Shown one piece after another: positions 9,107-16,505 of a stretch of DNA of 64,000 nt. The position numbers and the translations under genes are program-made. Position 1 is the first letter of the stretch. The number at the start of each line of letters is the position of its first letter. The notes beneath the pieces are model-generated. The model saw only the letters and a list, made by a program, of their open reading frames with translations. It was not told where the DNA came from and ran no database searches. The stretch is from Deltaproteobacteria bacterium (lineage in GTDB: Bacteria; Myxococcota_A; UBA9042; PHBI01; JACKFB01): NCBI GenBank assembly GCA_020632695.1, contig JACKFB010000006.1, positions 186,001 to 250,000 on the forward strand. Direction: 5' to 3'.

Positions 9107-10483
9107 TCACAGCCGCGGCGGGCCCGTCAGGCGGCCGCGGCGCGCGGCGGTCTCCACCGCCATGCGGTGCACGTTGATGTGCGCGCGCGACTTGGCGAGC
9201 AGGCCCTTGATACCGCTCATGACGCGGAAGACCAGCAGCCCCTCGGCCGGGGGCACCAGCTTCAGGAAGGCCGGGTGCTCCATCACGAAGGCCTGCATCT
9301 TGCGGCGCAGGTCCCAGGTGGCGAAGTCGAAGGCCTCGTCGTGGAGGAAGGGTGCCAGGGCGATCTCGTGGTAGGCGCGCAGCAGCGCCGGGTCGAAGAT
9401 GCGCGGGTCGGGGTCGTTGCGACCGAAGCCCAGCTCGCGGTACAGGCGGCTCGCCCGCGCGTCGTCCCGCTGCCAGCAGGCGTCCATGATGTCGAGTACG
9501 CCGTCGGCGAAGCCGGGATCGCACTGCTTCACGCAGCCGAAGTCCAGGATCACCAGGTCGCCGGCGGCGTCGAGGATGAAGTTGCCCGGATGCGGGTCGG
9601 CGTGCAGCTCGAAGCGCTCGTGGAACATCCAGACGTAGGTCCCGATGAAGCGAAGCAGGAGCTGCGCGCGCTGCTCCTGGTCCTCCATGCTCTCGAGCGC
9701 CTCGTCGAGCTTGTCGCCGGCGACGTACTCCATCGTCAGCACCGTCGGCCGGGTCCACTCGAGGAAGGGGCGCGGCGCCCGCACGCCGTCGCGCTCGGCG
9801 AGCACCTCGGCGAAGTGGGCGAGGTTCCGGCCCTCCGCTTCATAGTCGGCCTCGGCGAGGATGGCGCTGCGCACCTCGCCCAGGTAGTCGTCCAGCCGCC
9901 GCCGGTCGACCAGTACGCGGCCGAACTGGAGCAGCGAGCCCAGGTTGGAGAGGTCGCTCTCGAGGGACGACGCCACGCCGGGGTACTGCACCTTGACGGC
10001 CACGTCCTCGCCGCTGCGCAGGGTCCCCCGGTGGACCTGCCCGATGCTCGCCGCGCCCAGGGGCTCGTGGTCGAACCAGCGGAACACGTCCTCGATCGAG
10101 CGGTCGAAGGCCCGCTCGACCTGCGCCTTCACCGTGCGCCAGGTCATGGGCGGCGCCTGGTGCTGGAGCTGGGTGAGGGTCTCGATGAACTCGGGCGGCA
10201 GGAGATCGGGGTCGGCCGAGAGGATCTGACCGACCTTCATGGTCGCGCCCTTCATCTGACCCAGGACCTTGAGCACCTTCTCGGCCTGACGTGTCCGGAA
10301 GCGTCCATCGCCGGCCTGTCGCGCCTCGCTGTCGCCGGGCAGCAGCACCGCGCCCACCTTGCGCGCCATCGTGGAGGCCGAGACGCTCACTCCGAGACGC
10401 CCCATGCGCACGAGGCGTCCGAGGCGCCCCTCGGGAACGTCGCGGCCACTCTCCCCGGCCAGCTTGTCCCAGTCACGCGCCAT
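9107..10483 (-). CDS. ABC1/AarF/UbiB-family atypical protein kinase
   Basis: A 458-aa member of the ABC1 (ADCK/UbiB) family. The invariant KxGQ element is present (MKVGQILSADP), then the Ala-rich loop GAASIGQVH, the ATP Lys in VAVKVQYPG, the HADPHPGN catalytic loop and the metal-binding ILDFG. Characterised homologues support ubiquinone synthesis or isoprenoid lipid handling and behave as ATPases or atypical kinases. No C-terminal membrane helices are evident, unlike E. coli UbiB, so the role in quinone metabolism is inferred. It lies between a small SEC-C protein (9 bases upstream) and the AtoE transporter (13 bases downstream) on the same strand. Confidence 0.87.
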   Translation of the reverse strand: MARDWDKLAGESGRDVPEGRLGRLVRMGRLGVSVSASTMARKVGAVLLPGDSEARQAGDGRFRTRQAEKVLKVLGQMKGATMKVGQILSADPDLLPPEFIETLTQLQHQAPPMTWRTVKAQVERAFDRSIEDVFRWFDHEPLGAASIGQVHRGTLRSGEDVAVKVQYPGVASSLESDLSNLGSLLQFGRVLVDRRRLDDYLGEVRSAILAEADYEAEGRNLAHFAEVLAERDGVRAPRPFLEWTRPTVLTMEYVAGDKLDEALESMEDQEQRAQLLLRFIGTYVWMFHERFELHADPHPGNFILDAAGDLVILDFGCVKQCDPGFADGVLDIMDACWQRDDARASRLYRELGFGRNDPDPRIFDPALLRAYHEIALAPFLHDEAFDFATWDLRRKMQAFVMEHPAFLKLVPPAEGLLVFRVMSGIKGLLAKSRAHINVHRMAVETAARRGRLTGPPRL

Positions 10484-10492
10484 CGATCGCCG

Positions 10493-10786
10493 CTACCGTC
10501 CGAAGTTCATGGCGGCCGGATCGTCGCCACCGCCCCGAGGCGGCGGAGGATCGCCGAAGGCCAGCACCAGCACGGCGACGATCACGCCGGTCGCCGCGAC
10601 CAGACCGCCCACGCGCAGACCGTGAGTGAACGCGAAGATCAGCCCCAGCACCACGCCGCTGCCGACCAGCGCCAGCGGCACCTTGCTGCGCTTCGCCTTG
10701 GCGGCCTCTGCGTCCGCGGGCTGGCAGCAGCGCTTGTACTTGCGCCCGCTCCCGCAAGGACACGCGGCGTTCAGCGCGACCGACAT
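10493..10786 (-). CDS. Small SEC-C zinc-motif membrane protein
   Basis: A 97-aa protein. The N-terminus is a SEC-C motif (CPCGSGRKYKRCC), the zinc-binding signature also found at the SecA C-terminus, followed by two hydrophobic segments (about 38-54 and 58-75) and a polar tail. The open frame continues into the tRNA region, but the ATG at 10786 is preferred because AGGAGG sits just upstream on the minus strand and the SEC-C motif follows at once. It appears to head a short operon with the UbiB-like gene 9 bases downstream. A SEC-C motif fused to membrane helices suggests a membrane-tethered metal-binding protein. The function is not known. Confidence 0.75.
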   Translation of the reverse strand: MSVALNAACPCGSGRKYKRCCQPADAEAAKAKRSKVPLALVGSGVVLGLIFAFTHGLRVGGLVAATGVIVAVLVLAFGDPPPPRGGGDDPAAMNFGR

Positions 10787-10965
10787 CCGTGCCTCCTCTA
10801 CGGCCGACTCCCGGGCGATGGCGCTGACCAGTGAGCAGCCGGGCCCGCGCGAGAGTCTCTCGTCCAGCCAGGCGGGCATCCTACACGGATGGCCCCCCGG
10901 TCGCGAAGGGCAGGCCGCGCGAAGTGGACCGGGCGCGCTCGAAGGCAGCCGACGGGGCCCCGCCA

Positions 10966-10994
10966 GAAACGACGAGCCCCGCCGGAGCGGGGCT
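10966..10994 (-). terminator. Rho-independent-type terminator after tRNA-Gly
   Basis: An 8-bp perfect stem (AGCCCCGC / GCGGGGCT, 10975-10994) with a 4-base loop lies 3 bases past the tRNA CCA end. It is followed in the direction of transcription by a moderately T-rich stretch (GTCGTTTCT). The T tract is weak, as is usual in GC-rich genomes. Confidence 0.6.
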
Positions 10995-10997
10995 GTC

Positions 10998-11073
10998 TGG
11001 AGCGGGAAACGGGACTCGAACCCGCGACTTCCACCTTGGCAAGGTGGCGCTCTACCAACTGAGCTATTCCCGC
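10998..11073 (-). tRNA. tRNA-Gly (anticodon GCC), CCA encoded
   Basis: On the minus strand the sequence folds as a standard cloverleaf. The acceptor stem is GCGGGAA / TTCCCGC, the D arm begins TAGCTCAGTTGGTAGAGC, the anticodon stem is CCACC / GGTGG around the loop TTGCCAA (anticodon GCC), and the T arm contains GGTTCGAGTCC. Discriminator T is followed by an encoded CCA. It closely resembles E. coli tRNA-Gly(GCC). It has its own promoter upstream and a hairpin downstream, so it is an independent unit. Confidence 0.97.
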
Positions 11074-11098
11074 ACGGGGCGACCAACAACGGCCGCGA

Positions 11099-11127
11099 AC
11101 GCTAAGGGAGGTCGGGGGGGCTGTCAA
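11099..11127 (-). promoter_or_regulatory. Sigma-70-type promoter for tRNA-Gly
   Basis: A perfect -35 TTGACA (11122-11127) is followed after 17 bases by TAGCGT (11099-11104), matching three of six -10 positions. The predicted start lies about 20 bases before the mature tRNA 5' end. The promoter falls between the kinase stop codon and the tRNA on the same strand. Confidence 0.75.
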
Positions 11128-11175
11128 CACGAAAAGCGCGCTGGGAATGCCTTCCCGCCCTCCGGCCGGGGACGG

Positions 11176-13518
11176 TCAGTTCCCTCCGAAGTCCTCGACC
11201 ACCGTGGCGCGCTGGTCGGGCTTCACCGTGACCGACCGGGTACGCGTCTCGGAGCCCTTGCTCAGCACGATGGTGTGCCGGCCGGACTTCACGCCCTTCA
11301 CCGTGACCGGCGTGGTGCCCTTGGGCGTGCCGTCCACGCTGACCTTGGCCCAGGGCTTGGCGTTGATGAAGATGTCGCCGAAGCCGGCCGGCACCGAGTC
11401 GGCGGCCACGGCCTTCTTCAACTCGAGGATCATCGCCTGGTTGGCGTTCTCGACCTTGATGGTCTTCGTCTCGTCGCGGTACCCGGACTTCTTGGCCTCG
11501 ATGGTGACCTTCTCACCGATGCGTAGCCCGGAGATGACCCAGCTGTCGCCCTGACGGCTCAGGCTTCCCGCGTCCGCCGTCACCGAGGCGTCGTTCGGAT
11601 CCACCGAGACCGCCAGCTTCGCCAGCGCCGCCGCGCCCGCCACCTCGATCGTGATGAGGGGCTGGTCGTCGCGGATCGTGACCTTGCGCTTCACGCTCTC
11701 CCCGCCCGGCGGCTGGACCTCGATCTCGACCTCCTGGCCCACCTCGGCCTTCAGCTTGCCGTCTGCGCCCAGCTCGCGCCCGTCGGCGAAGAGCTTGGCC
11801 CCCTCCGCGTTGGTGCGGACGACGACGGTGACCTCCTGGGCCTCCTTCTTCAGCTTGATGGTCTCGCGCTGGGACTCCTCGGTGATGGTCACCGTGTCCT
11901 CGAAGCGCTCGTAGCCCGGCGCCTCGGCGACGAGCGCGACCTTCTGTCCCTTGGCCAGGCCGGTGATCTTCCCGTCCACCGGCTTGCCGTCGGCCGTGAC
12001 CTTCGCGCTGTAGGGGTCCACCTTCAGCTCCAACACGGCGTTGCCCGCGGGCGCCGAGGCGGCGACGGCCGCTGCCGCCTCCCGCGCGGGAGGCGCGCTC
12101 GTGGTGGGCCGGTTGTTCTGGGCGTCCATCATCTTGAACACGACCCAGCCCACGCCGCCCACGACCACCAGCAGCACCGCCAGCAGGATCCAGGCGATGG
12201 GGCTGGTGCGTTGGGGCGTCTGGCCGGTGAAGGTGCCGGTGTGTCCCTGAGGGAACGCGCCGGTGCCCTGCTGGAAGCTGCCCGTCCCGGTCCCGGTCCC
12301 CGGGCCCTGCGCGCCGCCCACCGCGAGGGCGACCGTGGCGCCGTCGTTGCTGACCTGACCGCGCGACGCGGCCAGCGCTCGCTCGACCTGACCCTGGCTG
12401 AGCGCCCCGTCGAGCAGGGTCTCGGCCGCCTGGATGTCGCCCCCCGGCAGCGCCACCGTGCGATCGGAGGGCAGGGGCGCCGCGGCCGCCGCGGCTGCGG
12501 CGCTGGAGACGGCGGGCGTCGACGGGGAGCTTCCCACGTCGATCGTCATCTGGCGCTCTTCGGTGTACTCGGTGCGCAGACGCTCGATGTCCTCGCGGAA
12601 GATCTCGTGCAGGTAGGGCTTGAGCGAGACGCTCTCCAGGTCCTGCACGTTGGAGTAGAACCAGCGCGTCAGCTCCCGGCCGAAATCCTCCACCGAGGCG
12701 TGGCGGTGGTCGCGGTCCTTGGCCAGGGCCTTGAGCACGATGGCGTCGAGCTCCTTGGGCACCTCGGGGTTGACCGACGAGGGCGGCGGCACGTCGGCCT
12801 TCAGCACGTTCGACAGGGTCTCGAAGTCGCTGTCGCCCAGGAAGAGCCGCTTGTGGGTCAGCATCTCCCACAGCATGATCCCCAGCGCGAAGAGGTCCGA
12901 GCGTCCGTCGAGCGCCTTGCCGCGGGCCTGCTCCGGGCTCATGTAGGCGCACTTGCCCTTCACCGTGCCGGCGAGGGTCTTGGTGCTGCGCTGGGCGGCC
13001 TTCGCGATGCCGAAGTCCATCAGCTTCACTTCGCCCGAATGCGACATGATCACGTTGTGGGGCGAGATGTCGCGGTGGACGATGTTGAGCGGCTGGCCGT
13101 TGTATTCCTTGGTGTGGGCGTAGTGCAGGCCCTTCGACAGCTCCATCATGATCCAGACGCACTGCGCCGGGCTCATGGGCCTTCCGCTCTTCAGGCCGCG
13201 CTCGACGATGGCCTTGAGGTCGGCGCCCTCGACGTACTCCATCGCGATGTAGTAGCGATCGTCCTGGGAGTCGAAGTCGTAGATCTGAACGATGTTCGAG
13301 TGTTGCAGCTTCGAGGCGATGGACGCCTCGTCGATGAACATCTTGACGAAGGCTTCATCGTCGGTGAAGTGCGGCAGGATGCGCTTGATGACGATCTGCT
13401 TCTCGAAGCCCTCTGCGCCGATGGTCTTGGCGCGGAAGATCTCGGCCATGCCGCCCATGGCGATCTTGCGCAGGAGGATGTACTTGCCGTATTTCTGCGG
13501 AAGGTTTGTCGGCGCCAT
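11176..13518 (-). CDS. Membrane Ser/Thr protein kinase with PEGA-type extracellular repeats
   Basis: A 780-aa Hanks-type kinase. The kinase domain spans ~10-290: a glycine loop (KIAMGGMAEIF), the ATP Lys at 45 (IVIKR), HRDISPHN at 148-155 and DFG at 168-170. The ISPHN form of the catalytic loop is typical of myxobacterial kinases. A Ser/Ala/Gly-rich linker follows, then one transmembrane helix at about 438-460. Outside the membrane are several ~75-residue beta domains (from ~480) ending in a recognisable PEGA repeat (VSVDGTPKGTTPVTVKGVKSG). The topology implies a cytoplasmic kinase reporting on an envelope signal. All catalytic residues are present. It is divergent from threonine synthase and has the tRNA-Gly gene just downstream. 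Confidence 0.92.
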   Translation of the reverse strand: MAPTNLPQKYGKYILLRKIAMGGMAEIFRAKTIGAEGFEKQIVIKRILPHFTDDEAFVKMFIDEASIASKLQHSNIVQIYDFDSQDDRYYIAMEYVEGADLKAIVERGLKSGRPMSPAQCVWIMMELSKGLHYAHTKEYNGQPLNIVHRDISPHNVIMSHSGEVKLMDFGIAKAAQRSTKTLAGTVKGKCAYMSPEQARGKALDGRSDLFALGIMLWEMLTHKRLFLGDSDFETLSNVLKADVPPPSSVNPEVPKELDAIVLKALAKDRDHRHASVEDFGRELTRWFYSNVQDLESVSLKPYLHEIFREDIERLRTEYTEERQMTIDVGSSPSTPAVSSAAAAAAAAPLPSDRTVALPGGDIQAAETLLDGALSQGQVERALAASRGQVSNDGATVALAVGGAQGPGTGTGTGSFQQGTGAFPQGHTGTFTGQTPQRTSPIAWILLAVLLVVVGGVGWVVFKMMDAQNNRPTTSAPPAREAAAAVAASAPAGNAVLELKVDPYSAKVTADGKPVDGKITGLAKGQKVALVAEAPGYERFEDTVTITEESQRETIKLKKEAQEVTVVVRTNAEGAKLFADGRELGADGKLKAEVGQEVEIEVQPPGGESVKRKVTIRDDQPLITIEVAGAAALAKLAVSVDPNDASVTADAGSLSRQGDSWVISGLRIGEKVTIEAKKSGYRDETKTIKVENANQAMILELKKAVAADSVPAGFGDIFINAKPWAKVSVDGTPKGTTPVTVKGVKSGRHTIVLSKGSETRTRSVTVKPDQRATVVEDFGGN

Positions 13519-13568
13519 GCCCCATCCGTCGTGTTCGGCTCGGAAGCGTTTAGGATCTAGCCAGTTCG

Positions 13569-13615
13569 GGGCGTGTGATGCCCGGGAGACGACTCCCGCA
13601 GGCTAGCACACGCCC
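13569..13615. repeat. Nested inverted repeat in the kinase-thrC intergenic region
   Basis: A 9-bp perfect outer stem (GGGCGTGTG at 13569-13577 with CACACGCCC at 13607-13615) encloses a 6-bp perfect inner stem (CGGGAG / CTCCCG, 13583-13598, loop ACGA). It lies in the 202-bp spacer between two divergent genes. It could be an operator for a dimeric regulator, a cruciform or part of an untranslated leader. No T-box or known riboswitch motif is seen. Confidence 0.55.
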
Positions 13616-13720
13616 TCCGGTGGGACTAGTTGGTTCGGCGGCCCGAAGCCGTTCCGAAACCACCGGCGGACGGCGTCCCATATCACGGGTCCCAGGACCC
13701 ACGCCAGGAGTCGCAACAGG

Positions 13721-15052
13721 ATGAGCTTCAAGGCCCGCTACGAGTGCTTCAACGGCTGCCCCGGGGCCGTGTATCCGTTGGACGAGGTCATCTACCGCTG
13801 CCGGGAGTGCGGCGGGCTCCTGGACGTCGTCCACGACATGGACGGGCTGCGCGGACACGACGCGGCCACCTGGAAGTCCATCTTCGACGGCCGGCGCGGC
13901 ACCACGACCTGGCCCTACGGGTCGGGCGTGTGGAGCAAGAAGGAGTGGGTGCTCCCAGGCGTGGACGCCGAGGCCATCGTCAGCATGTGCGAGGGCAACA
14001 CCAACCTGTTCTGGGCCGAGCGCTTCGGCCGCGAGCTGGGGATGAGCGACCTCTGGGTCAAGCTCTGCGGCAACACGCACACCGGCTCGTTCAAGGACCT
14101 GGGGATGACCGCGCTGGTCAGCCAGGTCAACCACATGCGGCGGCGCGGCGTGAACATCCCGGCAGTGGGGTGCGCGTCGACCGGCGACACCTCCGCCGCG
14201 CTGGCAGCGTACTGCGCGGCCGCCGACATCCCGGCCGTGGTCTTCCTGCCGGCCGACCGCATCTCGCTGGCCCAGCTCGTGCAGCCGCTGGCCAACGGCG
14301 CGCTCGTGCTCAGCCTCGACACCGACTTCGACGGCTGCATGAAGCTCATCCAGGACGTGGTCTCACGCATCCCCATCTACCTCGCGAATTCGATGAACAG
14401 CCTGCGCCTGGAGGGCCAGAAGACGGTCGCCATCGAGATCGTCCAGCAGTTCGACTGGGAGGTGCCCGACTGGGTCATCGTGCCGGGCGGCAACCTCGGC
14501 AACGTCTACGCCCTGGGCAAGGGCTTCCTGATGATGCGCGAGCTGGGGCTGACCCGCAGGCTGCCGCGCATCGTCTGCGCGCAGGCGCACAACGCCAACC
14601 CGCTCTACCGCGCCTACCGCGACGGCTTCGCGACCTACGCGCCCATGCAGGCCGAGCAGACCCTGGCCTCGGCCATCCAGATCGGCGACCCGGTCTCGAT
14701 CCACCGCGCGATCCGGTCGCTGCAGGCCCACGACGGCGTCGTCGAGGAGGCCACCGAGGACGAGCTGATGGACGCGTCGGCGCGGGCCGACCGCACGGGG
14801 ATGTTCTGCTGTCCGCACACGGGCGTCGCCCTGGCCGCGCTGATCAAGCTGCGCGCCAACGGCACCATCGGCCCCAAGGAGCGGACGGTGGTGGTGTCCA
14901 CGGCCCACGGCCTGAAGTTCGCCGACACCAAGAGCGCCTACCACGCCGGCACCCTCGAGGGGCTGGCCTGCAACCAGGCGAACCCGCCTGTGGCGATGCC
15001 CCCGGACGCCGATCGGGTGCTCGATCTGCTGCAGGAGCGCCTGAAGCTCTGA
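13721..15052 (+). CDS. thrC: Threonine synthase
   Basis: PLP enzyme converting O-phospho-L-homoserine to threonine, the last step of threonine synthesis. The 443-aa protein starts with a zinc-ribbon-like segment (Cys 9, 13, 27 and 30) as in many class II threonine synthases. The PLP-binding Lys is K125 in GNTHTGSFKDLGM, and the phosphate-binding glycine loop appears as VPGGNLGNVYA. ATG 13721 is preceded by AGGAG at 13706-13710. The gene stands alone, not in a thrABC operon, and is divergent from the Ser/Thr kinase. It converges on the nucleotidyltransferase gene, with 10 bases between stops. A related beta-family PLP lyase is the only realistic alternative. Confidence 0.92.
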   Translation: MSFKARYECFNGCPGAVYPLDEVIYRCRECGGLLDVVHDMDGLRGHDAATWKSIFDGRRGTTTWPYGSGVWSKKEWVLPGVDAEAIVSMCEGNTNLFWAERFGRELGMSDLWVKLCGNTHTGSFKDLGMTALVSQVNHMRRRGVNIPAVGCASTGDTSAALAAYCAAADIPAVVFLPADRISLAQLVQPLANGALVLSLDTDFDGCMKLIQDVVSRIPIYLANSMNSLRLEGQKTVAIEIVQQFDWEVPDWVIVPGGNLGNVYALGKGFLMMRELGLTRRLPRIVCAQAHNANPLYRAYRDGFATYAPMQAEQTLASAIQIGDPVSIHRAIRSLQAHDGVVEEATEDELMDASARADRTGMFCCPHTGVALAALIKLRANGTIGPKERTVVVSTAHGLKFADTKSAYHAGTLEGLACNQANPPVAMPPDADRVLDLLQERLKL

Positions 15053-15062
15053 CCTGGGCGGG

Positions 15063-16331
15063 TCAGCCGTCGAGGAGGCTGCGGGCGAGCTCGCGGGCCT
15101 GCTCGGCGGTGTCGACGCGCCCCTCGAGCTGGGCGTCCTCCACCGCCTCGAGCACCTCCTGGAAGCGCGGTCCGGGGCGGTGCCCGGCCGCGATGAGGTC
15201 GCGCCCGCCCAGCAGGCGCGGCGGGCGCAGGTCGGCCTCGGAGTAGCGGAGGCGGTCGGCCACGGCGGCCTCGAAGGCGGTGGCGTCGAGCTGACCGGCC
15301 TTCGCCGCGAGCTCGGCGACCCGCAGGCCGGCCTCGGCCCCGTCGCCGCGCAGCCGCCGCTTCCGCGCCGCCACCCCGAGCAGGGGCCACCGCCCGACGT
15401 CGCGCGCGCAGGCGACCGACTCCCCCACCTGCCGCGCCAGGGCGACCGAGAGCCGGTGGCGCCGCCCGAACTCCTCGGCGCCCTCGGGCATCCACGGCGC
15501 GTCCAGCAGCAGGCAGGCGTAGCCGGCGGTCTCGGTGAGCGCGCCGGCGTCCACGAACCGAGCGCGCGCCCGCGCGGCGAGCCCGGCGCCGCCCAGCTCC
15601 GGCAGCACCCGCCGGTCCAGCCCCGACGCCTCCAGCAGCTCGAGCCCCCGCGCGGCGCCCCCCTCGGTCAGCAGCCGCGACAGCTCCTGGGTGACCCGCT
15701 CAGCGGAGACCTGGGTGATGTCCTCGGCGTGCGCCGCGATGGCCGCCCAGGTGTGGGGTTCGATGGCGAAGCCGAGGCGCGCCGAGAAGCGCAACGCCCG
15801 CAGCAGGCGCAGCTTGTCCTCGCGAAAGCGCGCGTAGGGGTCGCCGATGGCCCGGATGATGCCGTCGCGCAGGTCGGCGCGGCCGCCGACGTGGTCGATG
15901 ATCGCCGGCTCCTGGGTGCCCGGCGCGGGCGGCGCGAGCGGGTCCTGCAGCAGGCCGTTGATCGTGAAGTCGCGGCGCAGCACGTCCTCGCGGGCGCTGG
16001 ACCAGCTCACCGCGTCGGGGCGCCGCCCGTCGGTGTAGCCCAGATCGGCGCGGAAGGTGGCCACCTCGTAGACGTGATGGGGGCCGATGACGCGGACCAC
16101 CCCGAACTGGATGCCCACCGGTACGCAGCGCGGGAAGAGCGCGATGATCGCCTCGGGCGTCGCCGAGGTGGCGATGTCGTAGTCCTTGGGCTCGATCCCC
16201 ATCAGCGCGTCGCGCACGCAGCCGCCGGCGAAGACCGCCTCGTGGCCCGCGTCGACCAGGGTCCGGACGATTGCCACCGCGCCGCGTCGCAGGGCCGAGC
16301 CATCGACGCTGCTCTGTGCTTCGCCCGTCAT
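15063..16331 (-). CDS. tRNA nucleotidyltransferase / poly(A) polymerase family protein (PcnB/CCA-adding class II)
   Basis: Class II nucleotidyltransferase that adds nucleotides to RNA 3' ends. The head domain has the signature GGCVRDALMG (from residue 36) and the catalytic DYD at 50-52, followed by the RRDFTINGLL motif and the RNA-binding neck (RLLRALRFSARLGF). At 422 aa it could be a CCA-adding enzyme or a poly(A) polymerase, and sequence by eye does not separate them. The nearby tRNA-Gly already encodes CCA, so a repair role is possible. The frame is open upstream to 16421, but ATG 16331 is chosen because a -10-like TATAAC lies nine bases before it and family homology starts just after. No Shine-Dalgarno is seen, so the mRNA may be nearly leaderless. 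Confidence 0.88.
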   Translation of the reverse strand: MTGEAQSSVDGSALRRGAVAIVRTLVDAGHEAVFAGGCVRDALMGIEPKDYDIATSATPEAIIALFPRCVPVGIQFGVVRVIGPHHVYEVATFRADLGYTDGRRPDAVSWSSAREDVLRRDFTINGLLQDPLAPPAPGTQEPAIIDHVGGRADLRDGIIRAIGDPYARFREDKLRLLRALRFSARLGFAIEPHTWAAIAAHAEDITQVSAERVTQELSRLLTEGGAARGLELLEASGLDRRVLPELGGAGLAARARARFVDAGALTETAGYACLLLDAPWMPEGAEEFGRRHRLSVALARQVGESVACARDVGRWPLLGVAARKRRLRGDGAEAGLRVAELAAKAGQLDATAFEAAVADRLRYSEADLRPPRLLGGRDLIAAGHRPGPRFQEVLEAVEDAQLEGRVDTAEQARELARSLLDG

Positions 16332-16340
16332 GCGATTGCG

Positions 16341-16346
16341 GTTATA
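16341..16346 (-). promoter_or_regulatory. -10 element (TATAAC) for the nucleotidyltransferase gene
   Basis: TATAAC on the minus strand matches five of six -10 consensus bases and ends nine bases before the ATG at 16331. A start site about seven bases downstream would leave a 5' leader of only ~3 bases. The -35 region is not convincing. Confidence 0.4.
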
Positions 16347-16411
16347 GCGCCAGCGCGGTCCGATGATCCATCGGCGGTGTCGTCCAGGGCGCCCGCATGC
16401 GGGCCCGCGCG

Positions 16412-16441
16412 TTGAACCCACGGCGGCGGCGCTGATATGTT
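16412..16441 (+). promoter_or_regulatory. Candidate promoter for the CARDB/PPC lipoprotein gene
   Basis: TTGAAC (16412-16417) and TATGTT (16436-16441) are separated by 18 bases, each with four of six consensus matches. Transcription would start near 16448. That excludes the upstream in-frame ATG at 16437 and supports the ATG at 16506. Confidence 0.45.
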
Positions 16442-16505
16442 CGGCCGCTGTGTTCGGGAGTCACGCTCGCTGCGAGGCGCGACCTGCGACCGGAGTCCGC
16501 ACCCC

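Noticed and set aside
13519..13720. T-box or threonine attenuator leader before thrC
   Set aside because: No T-box consensus, leader peptide with Thr/Ile codons or terminator with a T tract is visible. Only an unexplained inverted repeat is present.
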